From NCBI GenBank assembly GCA_031430575.1, contig JANPBT010000062.1:62001-126000 (forward strand): a stretch of DNA of 64,000 nt, in the 5' to 3' direction. The notes beneath the pieces are model-generated. The model saw only the letters and a list, made by a program, of their open reading frames with translations, searched no databases and had not been told where the DNA came from. The position numbers and the translations under genes were made by a program. Positions within the stretch are counted from its first letter, which is position 1. The number at the start of each line of letters is the position of its first letter. This document shows positions 8,519 to 18,056 of the stretch, piece by piece. Origin of the DNA: JANMDS01 sp031430575. Its GTDB lineage: Bacteria > Pseudomonadota > Gammaproteobacteria > Burkholderiales > Casimicrobiaceae.

Positions 8519-9178
8519 TCATCGCAAATAGCCTAAAAATTCGTGCAGCGAATCCATTTTCAGGGCGCCGGCAGAGCGCAACTCATCGCAATGCGGAATC
8601 AAATCGGGGATTTGAATGGTGGTCATCCCTGCGGCGAGGGCGGCGAACACGCCGTTTTTAGAGTCTTCCAGCGCGAGACAACGCGCGGGGGGAACGCCGA
8701 GCGATTGCGCGGCGCGCAAAAAAATATCCGGCGCGGGCTTGCTCTGCGCGACTTGATCGCCGCCGATGATATGAGCGAAATGCTGGGTAATATGATTTGC
8801 GTCGAGCTTGAAGCGGGCGCGTGGCGTAGCGGTGGAAGTGGCGACCGCCAACGGAATTTCGCGCGCGCGCAGCGTTTCGAGCACTACTTTTACGCCTGTT
8901 TTTAAGGGAAAGCCTTCGCGTTCGTTGGCATCAATGGCGTGCGCGTCCCAGGCTTTTTCGAAGGCTGCAACATCGACGGTGCCTTGCAAGCGCGTGTGTA
9001 AAAGGCGTTGACATGCGGCAGAATTTTGCCCGACCATGGCCAAGAAAACTTCTGGCTGCTCGGGAATTCCACGGGTCACGCAGGCTTGCAAAAAGCATTG
9101 AAAAATGATGCGCTCGCTATCGAGCAGCAGCCCATCCATATCAAAAATAACAGCATCGAAATTGCGGATGTCGATCAT
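8519..9178 (-). CDS. HAD-superfamily phosphatase (beta-phosphoglucomutase-like)
   Basis: The protein of 219 residues carries the HAD motifs: FDMDGLLLDSE (motif I nucleophile Asp), VATSTATPR (motif II), SKPAPDIFLRAA (motif III Lys) and LEDSKNGVFAALAAG (motif IV). A helical cap between motifs I and II indicates subclass IA phosphatases that act on small phosphorylated metabolites. The exact substrate cannot be read from sequence. The ATG at 9178 overlaps the dusA stop codon in an ATGA junction, so the two are translationally coupled. A longer start 9 codons upstream is less likely. Confidence 0.8.
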   Translation of the reverse strand: MIDIRNFDAVIFDMDGLLLDSERIIFQCFLQACVTRGIPEQPEVFLAMVGQNSAACQRLLHTRLQGTVDVAAFEKAWDAHAIDANEREGFPLKTGVKVVLETLRAREIPLAVATSTATPRARFKLDANHITQHFAHIIGGDQVAQSKPAPDIFLRAAQSLGVPPARCLALEDSKNGVFAALAAGMTTIQIPDLIPHCDELRSAGALKMDSLHEFLGYLR

Positions 9179-10263
9179 TCGTCGTTTGATCCGGCCATTG
9201 CCCAATCGGGCATTTCGGTTACTTCGGCTGCAGTGCCAAAAGGCGTGCCGCGTGGCATGGCTTCGCGAAGCAATTGCGGATTGTTGTCGATCAGTAATTT
9301 GGGATCTGACAACGTGCGCCGCCAGGCCTTTGCGCCATTCATACCTTGATAAAAGCCGAGTAAATGGCGAGTAATATTTTTAAGCTGCACGCCGGTGGCG
9401 ATCTGGCGCTCGCAATACACAATCATTTTCTCGACGATTTCGCTTTTCTGCGCCGCAGGTGAATCAAATAGCGCAGCGTGAGTCTGCATGAGCGTTTCGC
9501 TATCGTGGTAAGCGCTGCGACCGAGCATGACGCCATCGCAGACATTGAGCGCTGCTTCTGAGGCTTCGACGGTGGCGAGTCCGCCATTCATTACAAACGT
9601 AAATTGCGGAAAGTCTTTTTTAAGCTGCGCGACGAACTCATATTTCAGCGGCGGTACTTCCCGATTTTCTTTAGGCGATAAGCCCTTCAAAATCGCGTTG
9701 CGGGCGTGGACGATGAAAACAGTGCAGCCGCTTTCGGCGACGATGCCAACGAAATCGCGTACGAAATCGTAGCGCTCGATCGCGTCAATGCCGATGCGAT
9801 GTTTCACGGTCACCGGAATCGAGACTGCATCAATCATCGCCTTCATGCAATCGCGCACCAACTCCGGCTCGGCCATGAGGCAAGCTCCGAACGCGCCTTT
9901 TTGCACGCGCTCCGATGGGCAGCCGCAATTCAGGTTGATCTCGTCGTAGCCCCATTTCTCGCCGAGCTTGGCGGCATGGGCAAGCTGATCGATTTCGCTG
10001 CCGCCCAACTGCAAGGCAACGGGATGCTCTTCTTCGTTGAAATCTAAATGCTTGGGCACGTTGCCGTGCGCCAGCGCGGCAGCGGTAATCATTTCGGTAT
10101 AGACGCGGGCTTGTGGCGCGAGCAGGCGGAAAAAATAGCGACAATGCTTGTCTGACCAATCCATCATCGGTGCGGTGGTCAAACGCCAGGGGGAATGCGG
10201 GGTTGAGTTCAAATCTGTTTCAGTCAAAGAATAGCGGAGTACCTGCGGCGCAGAATTTGGCAT
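9175..10263 (-). CDS. dusA: tRNA-dihydrouridine(20/20a) synthase
   Basis: DusA uses FMN and NADPH to reduce uridine 20/20a in the tRNA D-loop. Visible are TAPMMDWSDKHCRYFFR, YTEMITAAAL, LNCGCPSERVQKGAFGACLM with the catalytic Cys, TVKHRIGID, HARNAILKGLSPKENR and the FMN-phosphate-binding VMNGG and GVMLGRSAY. At 362 residues it is slightly longer than usual. Part of the excess comes from two embedded repeat copies: 10242 (SAPQV, right after the start) and 9448 (PAAQ, in the inter-domain region). The ATG at 10263 is chosen over a TTG two codons earlier. It leads the coupled HAD gene. Confidence 0.92.
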   Translation of the reverse strand: MPNSAPQVLRYSLTETDLNSTPHSPWRLTTAPMMDWSDKHCRYFFRLLAPQARVYTEMITAAALAHGNVPKHLDFNEEEHPVALQLGGSEIDQLAHAAKLGEKWGYDEINLNCGCPSERVQKGAFGACLMAEPELVRDCMKAMIDAVSIPVTVKHRIGIDAIERYDFVRDFVGIVAESGCTVFIVHARNAILKGLSPKENREVPPLKYEFVAQLKKDFPQFTFVMNGGLATVEASEAALNVCDGVMLGRSAYHDSETLMQTHAALFDSPAAQKSEIVEKMIVYCERQIATGVQLKNITRHLLGFYQGMNGAKAWRRTLSDPKLLIDNNPQLLREAMPRGTPFGTAAEVTEMPDWAMAGSNDE

Positions 10264-10452
10264 TTTCAAGGCGCAAGCGCTGCGCCAAGCCGATCAGCGC
10301 AGCGATTTTCGCTTCGCCGCCTCGCCGCGCGCGGTGCATGGGGTTGATTTCGCCATTGTAGTGTGCCGTGTTGTAAAGTGACAGGCGCAGCGCTATCGGG
10401 TTTAATCTAAACCTCACGCTGCGCTCCTCAAGGTCAATCGGAACGTTTATCA

Positions 10453-13400
10453 ATGGCCATACGCGTCGCGCTACATCACAAAACCACTTATCACTACGAT
10501 CGTAGTATTAGCTTATCGCCGCATCAAGTGCGGCTGCGCCCTGCGCCGCATTCGCGCACACCGATTCTGGCCTATTCACTGACCGGCACTCCCGAGAAGC
10601 ATTTTCTAAATTGGCAGCAAGATCCGTACGGGAATTACATCGCGCGGTTTGTGTTCCCCGAGCGCACGTCTGCGCTTAGCTTTACCGTCGATTTAATCGC
10701 CGATTTAACGGTGATTAATCCGTTTGATTTTTTTGTAGAAAAAAGTGCGGAAACTTTTCCATTCGATTACGATGAAGCATTGAAATTCGAGCTTGCACCG
10801 TATCTGAAGCCCGAGCCAACAACGGCGCTGCTGGGTGATTGGGTGCAGCGGTTTAAGGCTACGATGGCTGCGACGGCAGCGAAGCCGATGAACACGAGCG
10901 ATTTTTTAGTCTTCATCAATCAGCGCTTGCAAGCGGACATCGGCTACTTGGTGCGCATGGAGCCCGGCGTTCAAACGCCGGAGCAAACGCTTTCGCTCAA
11001 GTGCGGGTCGTGCCGGGACACGGCATGGCTGCTGGTGCAAATCATGCGGCAGCTCGGCTTAGCGGCACGATTTGTTTCGGGGTATTTAATTCAGTTAGTC
11101 GCCGACGTTAAAGCGCTTGATGGCCCATCTGGCACCACGGTCGATTTCACAGATTTACACGCATGGACGGAAGTATTTATCCCAGGCGCAGGCTGGGTTG
11201 GGCTGGATGCGACTTCTGGCTTGCTTGCTGGGGAAGGGCACATCCCGCTGGCGTGTACCGCCATGCCCTCATCAGCTGCGCCCGTGACCGGCATGGCAGA
11301 TTTTGCGAATGTCACGTTCAGCCATGAAATGACGATCACCCGCATTCACGAAGACCCGCGCGTCACGAAGCCGTACTCCGATGAACAGTGGGCAAGCATA
11401 GACGCGCTCGGTCATGCCGTTGACGCTCAACTTGTGGCCGATGATGTGCGGCTCACTCAAGGCGGCGAGCCAACGTTCGTTTCGATTGACGATATGGAAG
11501 GTGCGCAATGGAACATCGCCGCGCATGGGGACGAAAAGCGCGCCTTGGCCGGGCAATTGCAGCAGCGGCTAAAGGCGCTGCACGCTCCCCAAGGTTTTTT
11601 GCATTACGGGCAGGGCAAGTGGTATCCGGGTGAGCCGCTACCGCGATGGGCACTTAACATTTACTGGCGGGCAGATGGGCAGGCCGTGTGGCATAACCCA
11701 TCCTTGCTCGCCACCGATGACACGGTTGATACCTTCAACGACAATGACGCGAAGCGCTTTGCTGCAGCGCTCGTAACCGAACTCGCATTGCCCGCAGGTT
11801 GCGTGATTGCGGCGTACGAAGACGTGATGCAGCTTTTGTTGCTGGAGCAAAAATTGCCCGCCAATCTCGACCCCACGCAAGTCACGCTCAAGGACCCCGC
11901 GCAGCGGCGGCGGTTAGCGCAGTTACTTGAAAAAGGCTTGGGTGCAGTTGCAGGATATGTCGTGCCGATTAAACCGAACGAAGCAACGGGCGGTTGGCGC
12001 ACCAGCCAATGGCCGCTGCGCCGCGAGCGCTTGTATTTGACCGAGGGTGATTCCCCGATGGGGCTGCGCTTGCCGCTCGATGCGCTGCCGTGGGTGTTAC
12101 CTGAAGACGTTGAGCCAATTTTTAATGTGGATCCATTTGCAGTCCGCGCGGCATTGGATGCGCCTGCAAAGGCTAAACGTAAAACGGCCAAAGCAAAGGC
12201 AGCGTTAAAAGAAAATCCCGACCCTCGGGAGGTGATTCACACCGCATTTTGCGTGCAAGTGCGCGCCGGTCGCTTGCATGTGTTCATGCCGCCATTGGTG
12301 CGTTTGGAAGACAGCTTAACGCTCGTTGCTGCAATCGAAACGGTAGCCGAAAAACTCTCCATGCGCGTGCGCCTTGAGGGTTACCCGCCGCCGTGGGATC
12401 CACGCTTGCGCGTGCTCGCCGTCACTCCCGATCCAGGCGTGATCGAAGTCAACGTGCAGCCATCGGCATCATGGTCAGAAATCACCGAAAACGTGACCAC
12501 GCTTTATGAAGCGGCGCGGCAGACCCGTTTGGGCACCGAAAAATTTATGCTTGATGGGCGGCACACCGGCACCGGCGGGGGCAACCACGTCACTCTCGGT
12601 GGAGCAACGCCGGCCGATAGCCCGATGTTGCGGCGGCCCGACGTGTTGCGCAGCCTCATCACCTATTGGCAAAATCATCCTTCACTCTCTTATTTATTCT
12701 CTGGGGCATTTATCGGCCCTACGAGCCAAGCGCCGCGCGTCGATGAAGCGCGCGACGATGCGCTCTATGAGCTGGGTATCGCGTTTTCTCAAATGGATGA
12801 AGCCTTGCCCAAAGCCAAGCCGACCGAGCGCCCCTGGCTCGTCGATCGCTTGCTGCGCAACTTGCTCGTTGATTTGACGGGCAACACCCATCGCGCAGAA
12901 TTTTCCATTGATAAGCTCTATTCCCCCGATAGCGCCACGGGGCGACTGGGCATTTTGGAGTTTCGCGGTTTTGAGATGCCGCCTCATCCGCAGATGAGCT
13001 TGGTGCAAATGCTGTTGATCCGCACGCTCGTCGCCCGATTCTGGCGCGTGCCCAACAGCAATACGCTGATTCATTGGGGAACGCAGTTGCATGATCGCTG
13101 GATGTTGCCCTATTTCGTCGCCCAAGACGTCGCTGAAATTGCCCGGGATTTGCAAGGCGCAGGCTATGATTTTTCGCCGCAATGGTTTGATCCCTTTGTC
13201 GAGTTTCGCTTTCCGCGTTATGGCACAGTGGTGTATGAGGGCGTTGAAATCGAGCTGCGCCAAGCCATTGAGCCGTGGCATGTGATGGGCGAAGAAGTGA
13301 GCCGTGGCGGCACGTCGCGTTATGTGGATTCGTCGTTGGAGCGGATGCAAGTGCGCGTGCGTGGCTTAACGCAGTCGCGCCATGTCGTTACCTGCAATGG

Positions 13401-13755
13401 TCGCCCGTTGCCCCTGCATCCCACTGGCGTAGGGGGTGAGTTTGTCGCGGGTGTGCGCTTTCGGGCGTGGGCGCCACCTTCAGCGCTGCACCCCACCATC
13501 GGCGTGCATGCGCCCTTGGTGTTTGATTTGGTGGATCAGTGGAGCAAGCGCTCGCTCGGGGGCTGCACTTACCATGTTGCCCATCCTGGCGGGCGCAATT
13601 ACGATACCTTCCCGGTGAATGCTAACTCTGCCGAAGCGCGACGGTTTACCCGTTTCGTAGCGCACGGCCACTCTCCGGGCGCGATAGAGATTAAGCCGGA
13701 GCCGCTGAACCCCAAATTCCCCATGACCCTCGATTTGCGGTGGAAGCCGCAGTAA
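10453..13755 (+). CDS. Transglutaminase-like protein with DUF2126 C-terminal region
   Basis: The 1100-residue protein opens with a bacterial transglutaminase N-terminal domain (residues 1-95). A transglutaminase core (about 160-265) follows with the Cys in CGSCRDTAWLL and the His/Asp in LHAWTEVFIPGAGWVGLDATSG. The rest is the large DUF2126 region, including TQGGEPTFVSIDD, GGNHVTLGG and EFRGFEMPPHP. Comparable proteins are encoded next to ATP-grasp/alpha-E and a second transglutaminase, as here, and have been predicted to take part in peptide ligation or processing. The reaction is unknown. It is the first gene of the three-gene cluster. Confidence 0.88.
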   Translation: MAIRVALHHKTTYHYDRSISLSPHQVRLRPAPHSRTPILAYSLTGTPEKHFLNWQQDPYGNYIARFVFPERTSALSFTVDLIADLTVINPFDFFVEKSAETFPFDYDEALKFELAPYLKPEPTTALLGDWVQRFKATMAATAAKPMNTSDFLVFINQRLQADIGYLVRMEPGVQTPEQTLSLKCGSCRDTAWLLVQIMRQLGLAARFVSGYLIQLVADVKALDGPSGTTVDFTDLHAWTEVFIPGAGWVGLDATSGLLAGEGHIPLACTAMPSSAAPVTGMADFANVTFSHEMTITRIHEDPRVTKPYSDEQWASIDALGHAVDAQLVADDVRLTQGGEPTFVSIDDMEGAQWNIAAHGDEKRALAGQLQQRLKALHAPQGFLHYGQGKWYPGEPLPRWALNIYWRADGQAVWHNPSLLATDDTVDTFNDNDAKRFAAALVTELALPAGCVIAAYEDVMQLLLLEQKLPANLDPTQVTLKDPAQRRRLAQLLEKGLGAVAGYVVPIKPNEATGGWRTSQWPLRRERLYLTEGDSPMGLRLPLDALPWVLPEDVEPIFNVDPFAVRAALDAPAKAKRKTAKAKAALKENPDPREVIHTAFCVQVRAGRLHVFMPPLVRLEDSLTLVAAIETVAEKLSMRVRLEGYPPPWDPRLRVLAVTPDPGVIEVNVQPSASWSEITENVTTLYEAARQTRLGTEKFMLDGRHTGTGGGNHVTLGGATPADSPMLRRPDVLRSLITYWQNHPSLSYLFSGAFIGPTSQAPRVDEARDDALYELGIAFSQMDEALPKAKPTERPWLVDRLLRNLLVDLTGNTHRAEFSIDKLYSPDSATGRLGILEFRGFEMPPHPQMSLVQMLLIRTLVARFWRVPNSNTLIHWGTQLHDRWMLPYFVAQDVAEIARDLQGAGYDFSPQWFDPFVEFRFPRYGTVVYEGVEIELRQAIEPWHVMGEEVSRGGTSRYVDSSLERMQVRVRGLTQSRHVVTCNGRPLPLHPTGVGGEFVAGVRFRAWAPPSALHPTIGVHAPLVFDLVDQWSKRSLGGCTYHVAHPGGRNYDTFPVNANSAEARRFTRFVAHGHSPGAIEIKPEPLNPKFPMTLDLRWKPQ

Positions 13756-13829
13756 ATACGGGCAGGCCGCAGGCGCGCGCCTGTGCCGCCTACAATCTCG
13801 AATTGAAAAATTTGCTCGAAGTCGTTTGA

Positions 13830-16412
13830 ATGGTTGATTCTTTACTCACATCGTATCCTCTCGCCCAGCAGCGCTACGATGAAGCCTTTACGCCGAAAGA
13901 TGGAGCACGTCCGCACTGGCAGTCTTTTCTGGATGACGTTGCGGACACGCTGCCTACGGTGATGGCCCATCGGGTGAAAACTGTGCAGCGACAGGTGCGT
14001 GAAAACGGCGTGACGTACAACGTCTACGCAGACCCCAAAGGCTCCGACCGTCCGTGGGATTTAGATGTTGTGCCGCTCATCTTGCCAGCGGCGCAGTGGG
14101 CACAGATTGAAGCCGCGGTGGTGCAGCGAGCCACACTCATGAATCGTTTGCTGTGCGATATTTATGGCGAACAAACCTTGCTCGCGGAAGGTCATTTACC
14201 TGCAGCGCTCATTCATGGGCATGCCGGGTTTTTGCGCCCGTGTCACGGGATCGCGCCGTTAGATGGCATCGCTTTGCATACATACGCAGTCGATCTAGCC
14301 CGCTCGCCGGATGGCGGTTGGTGGGTCGCGTCGGACCGCACGCAATCGCCCTCGGGCGCAGGCTATGCGCTGGAAAATCGTTTAATTATCGCTCGTAGCT
14401 TTGCTAAGCAATTCGGTGATTTGAACGTGCAGCGATTGGCTGGATTTTTCACCCGCCTGCGCGATAGCTTGGCACATTGGGGGCGCGCCTGCGCTCCCTA
14501 TCAAGGCCAGCCCCTTGCGCCCCATGAGCGCCCGCTCATCGTATTGCTCACGCCCGGGCCTTACAACGAAACTTACTACGAGCAATCATTTCTCGCCCGC
14601 TACATGGGCTTTCCGTTAGTGCAAGGCAGCGATCTGACTGTGCGCGACGGCTTTGTGTGGCTCAAAACGCTATCGGGCTTGCAGCGGGTGCATGTGATCT
14701 TGCGGCGCTTAGATGATGACTTTTGCGATCCCTTGGAATTGCGCAAAGACTCTGCCCTCGGTGTTGCCGGTTTGACCGAGGCCGCGCGGCGGGGCACGGT
14801 GCTCGTCGCCAACAATTTGGGCGCTAACGTGTTGGAGACCGGTGCGCTACTCGGGTTTCTGCCCAAGCTCTGCGAGCAGCTTCTCGGCGAGCCGTTAAAG
14901 ATGCCCTCGGTCGCCACGTGGTGGTGTGGAGAGCCTGCGGCGCTGGAAGACGCGATTGCCCAAATGCGGCATTTGGTTTTTAAGCCGAGCGTTCCGCAGT
15001 TGCGGCAAGCGCCTGTGTTTGGCGAAGATTTAACGATGACCGAGCAAGCCGCGTTCATCGCAACGCTACGCGCGAACCCGCAAAACTACGTTGCCCAAGA
15101 AATGGTGCGGTTCTCACAAGCGCCGGTATGGAAAGAAGCCGACGCCAGCGCGGGCACACCCGCCGGCTTGGGCGCGGCGGCGGTGAGCCTGCGGGTTTTC
15201 GCCTGCGCCACGCCACAAGGGTACGTCGTCATGCCCGGCGGCTTGGCTCGGGTCGCGACGGGGCCCGACGCGCGGGTAGTTTCTATGCAGCGCGGCGGCG
15301 GAAGCAAAGATACTTGGGTTATCACCGATGGCGCGGTGGATACCCGCACGTTAATCGCACCCACTATCGCAGCCCATCAGCTCATTCGAGGTGAGACCCG
15401 CTTAGCGAGCCGCACGATCGAAAATCTGTTTTGGTTTGGCCGCTACACCGAGCGCTGCGACAACACCGCCCGCTTAATGCGCCGCTGCATGGATAGCTTA
15501 ATTGACGCCGCGCCGGATAAGCGCGGACATGTCTGGGACACGTTAGTGGCAATTTGCCGCCACGAACGGTTATTGAAATCGCCCATGCCCGAGACCGAGC
15601 GCAAGGGTAAGCCAGAGGATGCCCCGTTAGAAGACGCTAGCATTCAAGCCGCGCTGCTCAAAGCGTTGCACGATGAAACGGTGCCGGGCATCGCCTGCGA
15701 CTTTCAGCAACTATTTAGAACAGGTTTTAATTTGCGGGAACGTTTATCCACCGATAACTGGCGTGCGCTGAACACCGCCATTCAATCCCTGAAAACGACC
15801 GACACCGACGTCAGCTTGGGCGACGCCGCAGCGCTGCTGGATGATGCAACCACTGCCATCATGACGCTTGCAGGCTTCACGCTCGACGGCATGACCCGCG
15901 ATATCGGTTGGCGTTTTTTATCCACCGGTCGGCGTATCGAGCGAGTGCAATTCATGTCCACCGTTATCCATCACGCCCTGATGATGCCGCACAACAGTAA
16001 CAAGGACTGGGCGCTTGAATTGGGCGATAGCCTCGTGACCTATCGCTCCCGCTACATGGCGCGACCGGAATGGATGCCCGTTTTAGATTTGTTGCTGTTG
16101 GATGAAAGCAACCCACGCGGGGTTGCCTTTCAGCTCGATGGGCTGTTAAGTAACTTACACAAGATTGCCGCCATCCACGGGCCTTGCGGTGAAAACATCA
16201 TCGCCCCGTTGCTCCGGCAGCTACGCGCCCTCGACCCGCAACGCGATCTTCAACTGGGTAACGCGCATCTCATCGATCTCATGCAGCGGATTAACTCGGC
16301 TACTGCTGAATTATCGGAATCACTAACAGCCCGCTTTTTTAGCTACGCCGCACAGACCAACGATTTGATGCGTGCTAACACTGCCAGCGCAGCGAGTGCA
16401 GAATCCGCATGA
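13830..16412 (+). CDS. Circularly permuted ATP-grasp / alpha-E fusion protein
   Basis: The 860-residue protein fuses two modules. Residues about 70-470 match the circularly permuted ATP-grasp family (NVYADPKGSDRPWDLDVVPLI, TPGPYNETYYEQSFLARYMG, VVMPGGLARVA). Residues about 520-845 match alpha-E (SRTIENLFWFGRYTERCDNTARLMRR). ATP-grasp folds activate carboxylates as acyl-phosphates for ligation to amines. Alpha-E is an all-helical domain of unknown chemistry found with it. It starts 74 bases after the DUF2126 gene, and its stop overlaps the next start (ATGA). The native segment ILPAAQW at 14085 is one base from the dispersed repeat. Confidence 0.88.
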   Translation: MVDSLLTSYPLAQQRYDEAFTPKDGARPHWQSFLDDVADTLPTVMAHRVKTVQRQVRENGVTYNVYADPKGSDRPWDLDVVPLILPAAQWAQIEAAVVQRATLMNRLLCDIYGEQTLLAEGHLPAALIHGHAGFLRPCHGIAPLDGIALHTYAVDLARSPDGGWWVASDRTQSPSGAGYALENRLIIARSFAKQFGDLNVQRLAGFFTRLRDSLAHWGRACAPYQGQPLAPHERPLIVLLTPGPYNETYYEQSFLARYMGFPLVQGSDLTVRDGFVWLKTLSGLQRVHVILRRLDDDFCDPLELRKDSALGVAGLTEAARRGTVLVANNLGANVLETGALLGFLPKLCEQLLGEPLKMPSVATWWCGEPAALEDAIAQMRHLVFKPSVPQLRQAPVFGEDLTMTEQAAFIATLRANPQNYVAQEMVRFSQAPVWKEADASAGTPAGLGAAAVSLRVFACATPQGYVVMPGGLARVATGPDARVVSMQRGGGSKDTWVITDGAVDTRTLIAPTIAAHQLIRGETRLASRTIENLFWFGRYTERCDNTARLMRRCMDSLIDAAPDKRGHVWDTLVAICRHERLLKSPMPETERKGKPEDAPLEDASIQAALLKALHDETVPGIACDFQQLFRTGFNLRERLSTDNWRALNTAIQSLKTTDTDVSLGDAAALLDDATTAIMTLAGFTLDGMTRDIGWRFLSTGRRIERVQFMSTVIHHALMMPHNSNKDWALELGDSLVTYRSRYMARPEWMPVLDLLLLDESNPRGVAFQLDGLLSNLHKIAAIHGPCGENIIAPLLRQLRALDPQRDLQLGNAHLIDLMQRINSATAELSESLTARFFSYAAQTNDLMRANTASAASAESA

Positions 16413-17311
16413 TGACGACCGCTCGCTTTCACGTTTTGCATGAGACGGTTTATCAGTATGCGCACCTCGCCGCGCTATCGCAGCAGCGTTTGCATTTAAC
16501 CCCACGCGATTTTGATTTCCAACACTGCGAAGCGCACAGCATCGGCATTAGCCCGACGCCAAACGAAACCCACGATGCAATTGATTACTTTGGTAACCAC
16601 AGCCGATATCTGGCCATTACCAACCCGCACGCTTCGTTAACCGTCATCGCGGAAAGCACGATTGGCTTGACGCAGCGCCCCTGCGAAAGTTTGATTCCGC
16701 ATTCCATTGCGTGGGAAACCGTGCGCGACAGTTTGCGCAAAGTGGGTGACCCCACGCGGCTGGAGCCGATTAAATATCTTTATCAATCGCCCCACGTCGC
16801 GTTGAGCGAATCGCTAGCCGACTACGCGCGAAAAAGTTTTACGCCGGGCGCGAGCGTGCTCGCCGCCGCGCTTGATCTCACCTTGCGCATTCACAGCGAT
16901 TTTGAATTTGATGCTACCGCAACCGATATCTCCACTCCGCTCTCCGAGCTTATGCAAATCAAACGCGGCGTTTGCCAAGATTTTGCGCACGTGATGATCG
17001 GTTGTTTGCGCACCCTCGGCATTCCGTGCCGATACATGAGTGGCTACATCCTCACCCACCCCGCGCCAGGACAAGCCCGGCTCATCGGGGCTGATGCCTC
17101 ACACGCGTGGGTCTCGGTCTATTGCCCGAGTATCGGTTGGGTCGATTTCGATCCAACCAATCGTTGCATGGTTAATCTTGAGCACATCACGCTCGGTTGG
17201 GGCCGCGATTTCAGTGATGTGACGCTGCTGCAAGGCGTCATGCTCGGTGGTGGTGAGCAAACGCTCAAGGTCAACGTTACCGTTATGCCAGAATCAGAAT
17301 GGAAACGGTGA
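16409..17311 (+). CDS. Transglutaminase-like cysteine protease-fold protein
   Basis: The 300-residue protein has a bacterial transglutaminase N-terminal domain (residues 5-85). A core follows with Cys in RGVCQDFAHVMIGCLRTLG, His in SHAWVSVYCPSIGWVDFDPTN and the following Asp. It overlaps the ATP-grasp gene by four bases, with two tandem ATG codons (16409 and 16412) as possible starts. Together with the two upstream genes it forms a conserved cluster predicted to make or trim a peptide or isopeptide bond. The substrate is unknown. Confidence 0.88.
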   Translation: MMTTARFHVLHETVYQYAHLAALSQQRLHLTPRDFDFQHCEAHSIGISPTPNETHDAIDYFGNHSRYLAITNPHASLTVIAESTIGLTQRPCESLIPHSIAWETVRDSLRKVGDPTRLEPIKYLYQSPHVALSESLADYARKSFTPGASVLAAALDLTLRIHSDFEFDATATDISTPLSELMQIKRGVCQDFAHVMIGCLRTLGIPCRYMSGYILTHPAPGQARLIGADASHAWVSVYCPSIGWVDFDPTNRCMVNLEHITLGWGRDFSDVTLLQGVMLGGGEQTLKVNVTVMPESEWKR

Positions 17312-17542
17312 AATGCCCGAAGCGTTGCGGGTGATTTAAAGACGAGCTCACATCGGCGCTCAGATGAAATCGAGCAAGCACAGAAACAAGCGCAGCTTCC
17401 TACGGTAGCGGGCGCAGGCGAGGAGGTAATCGCACGACAATCTCAAACACCGAAGAAATATGTGCTGGGCAAAAGCGTTATTTTTTGCGATAAGTGCGCA
17501 AAAAGTGCTCATTTTGCGCCGCAGGTATGGAGTGAATTGGCA

Positions 17543-18034
17543 TTAGTAAATACCGGCATCCAGGCCTGCCGCAATCGTAGCGCCGATCTCGTTTGCGGTT
17601 GCGATGTCCGTAGATGCAAGCTCACCTTTGCTGCTGCCTGCTGCGCCACCGATGCGCCGCGCGATCACCCCGGCGTGTATGCGCTGCATGCGCCAGCCGG
17701 TGATGATCCGTTCCATCGCCATCATCGCGCCGGTGCCGTCGTTGCCAGCAGAAACCATGAGTGCGTAAGGCTTGCCCACCATCGCCATTTCGCACGGGTA
17801 AAAGCAGCGGTCAAAAAAGTCTTTAATCAAGCCAGACATATAACCAAAATTTTCTGGCGTGGCAATGATGAGCCCATCGCTGGCGGCAACGATTTCAGGT
17901 GAAATCTGCGCCGCAGGTATGAGCTGCGTAGAGACCTGCGGCGCAGATTGCTGCGCACCAAGCAAAGCGGCACGCGCGAGTTGCAGCGTGCCGCCTGATT
18001 GTGAGTGCGCAACGACGAGCAGGGATTTCTCCAT
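17543..18034 (-). CDS. Flavodoxin-fold NAD(P)H/FMN oxidoreductase-like protein
   Basis: This protein of 163 residues begins MEKSLLVVAHSQSGGT, an FMN-phosphate-binding loop. It continues with IIATPENFGYMSGLIKDFFDRCF, matching flavodoxin-like quinone reductases. The ATG at 18034 is chosen because the longer frame runs back into rne and lacks conservation. It lies 22 bases after rne and is probably in the same transcript. Two repeat copies in inverted orientation (17906 and 17935) lie 17 bases apart inside it and encode SAPQV and IPAAQI. This is the densest coding pair in the window and would form a hairpin in the mRNA. Confidence 0.75.
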   Translation of the reverse strand: MEKSLLVVAHSQSGGTLQLARAALLGAQQSAPQVSTQLIPAAQISPEIVAASDGLIIATPENFGYMSGLIKDFFDRCFYPCEMAMVGKPYALMVSAGNDGTGAMMAMERIITGWRMQRIHAGVIARRIGGAAGSSKGELASTDIATANEIGATIAAGLDAGIY

Positions 18035-18056
18035 GATTATCGTTGCGCGGTGGTCG

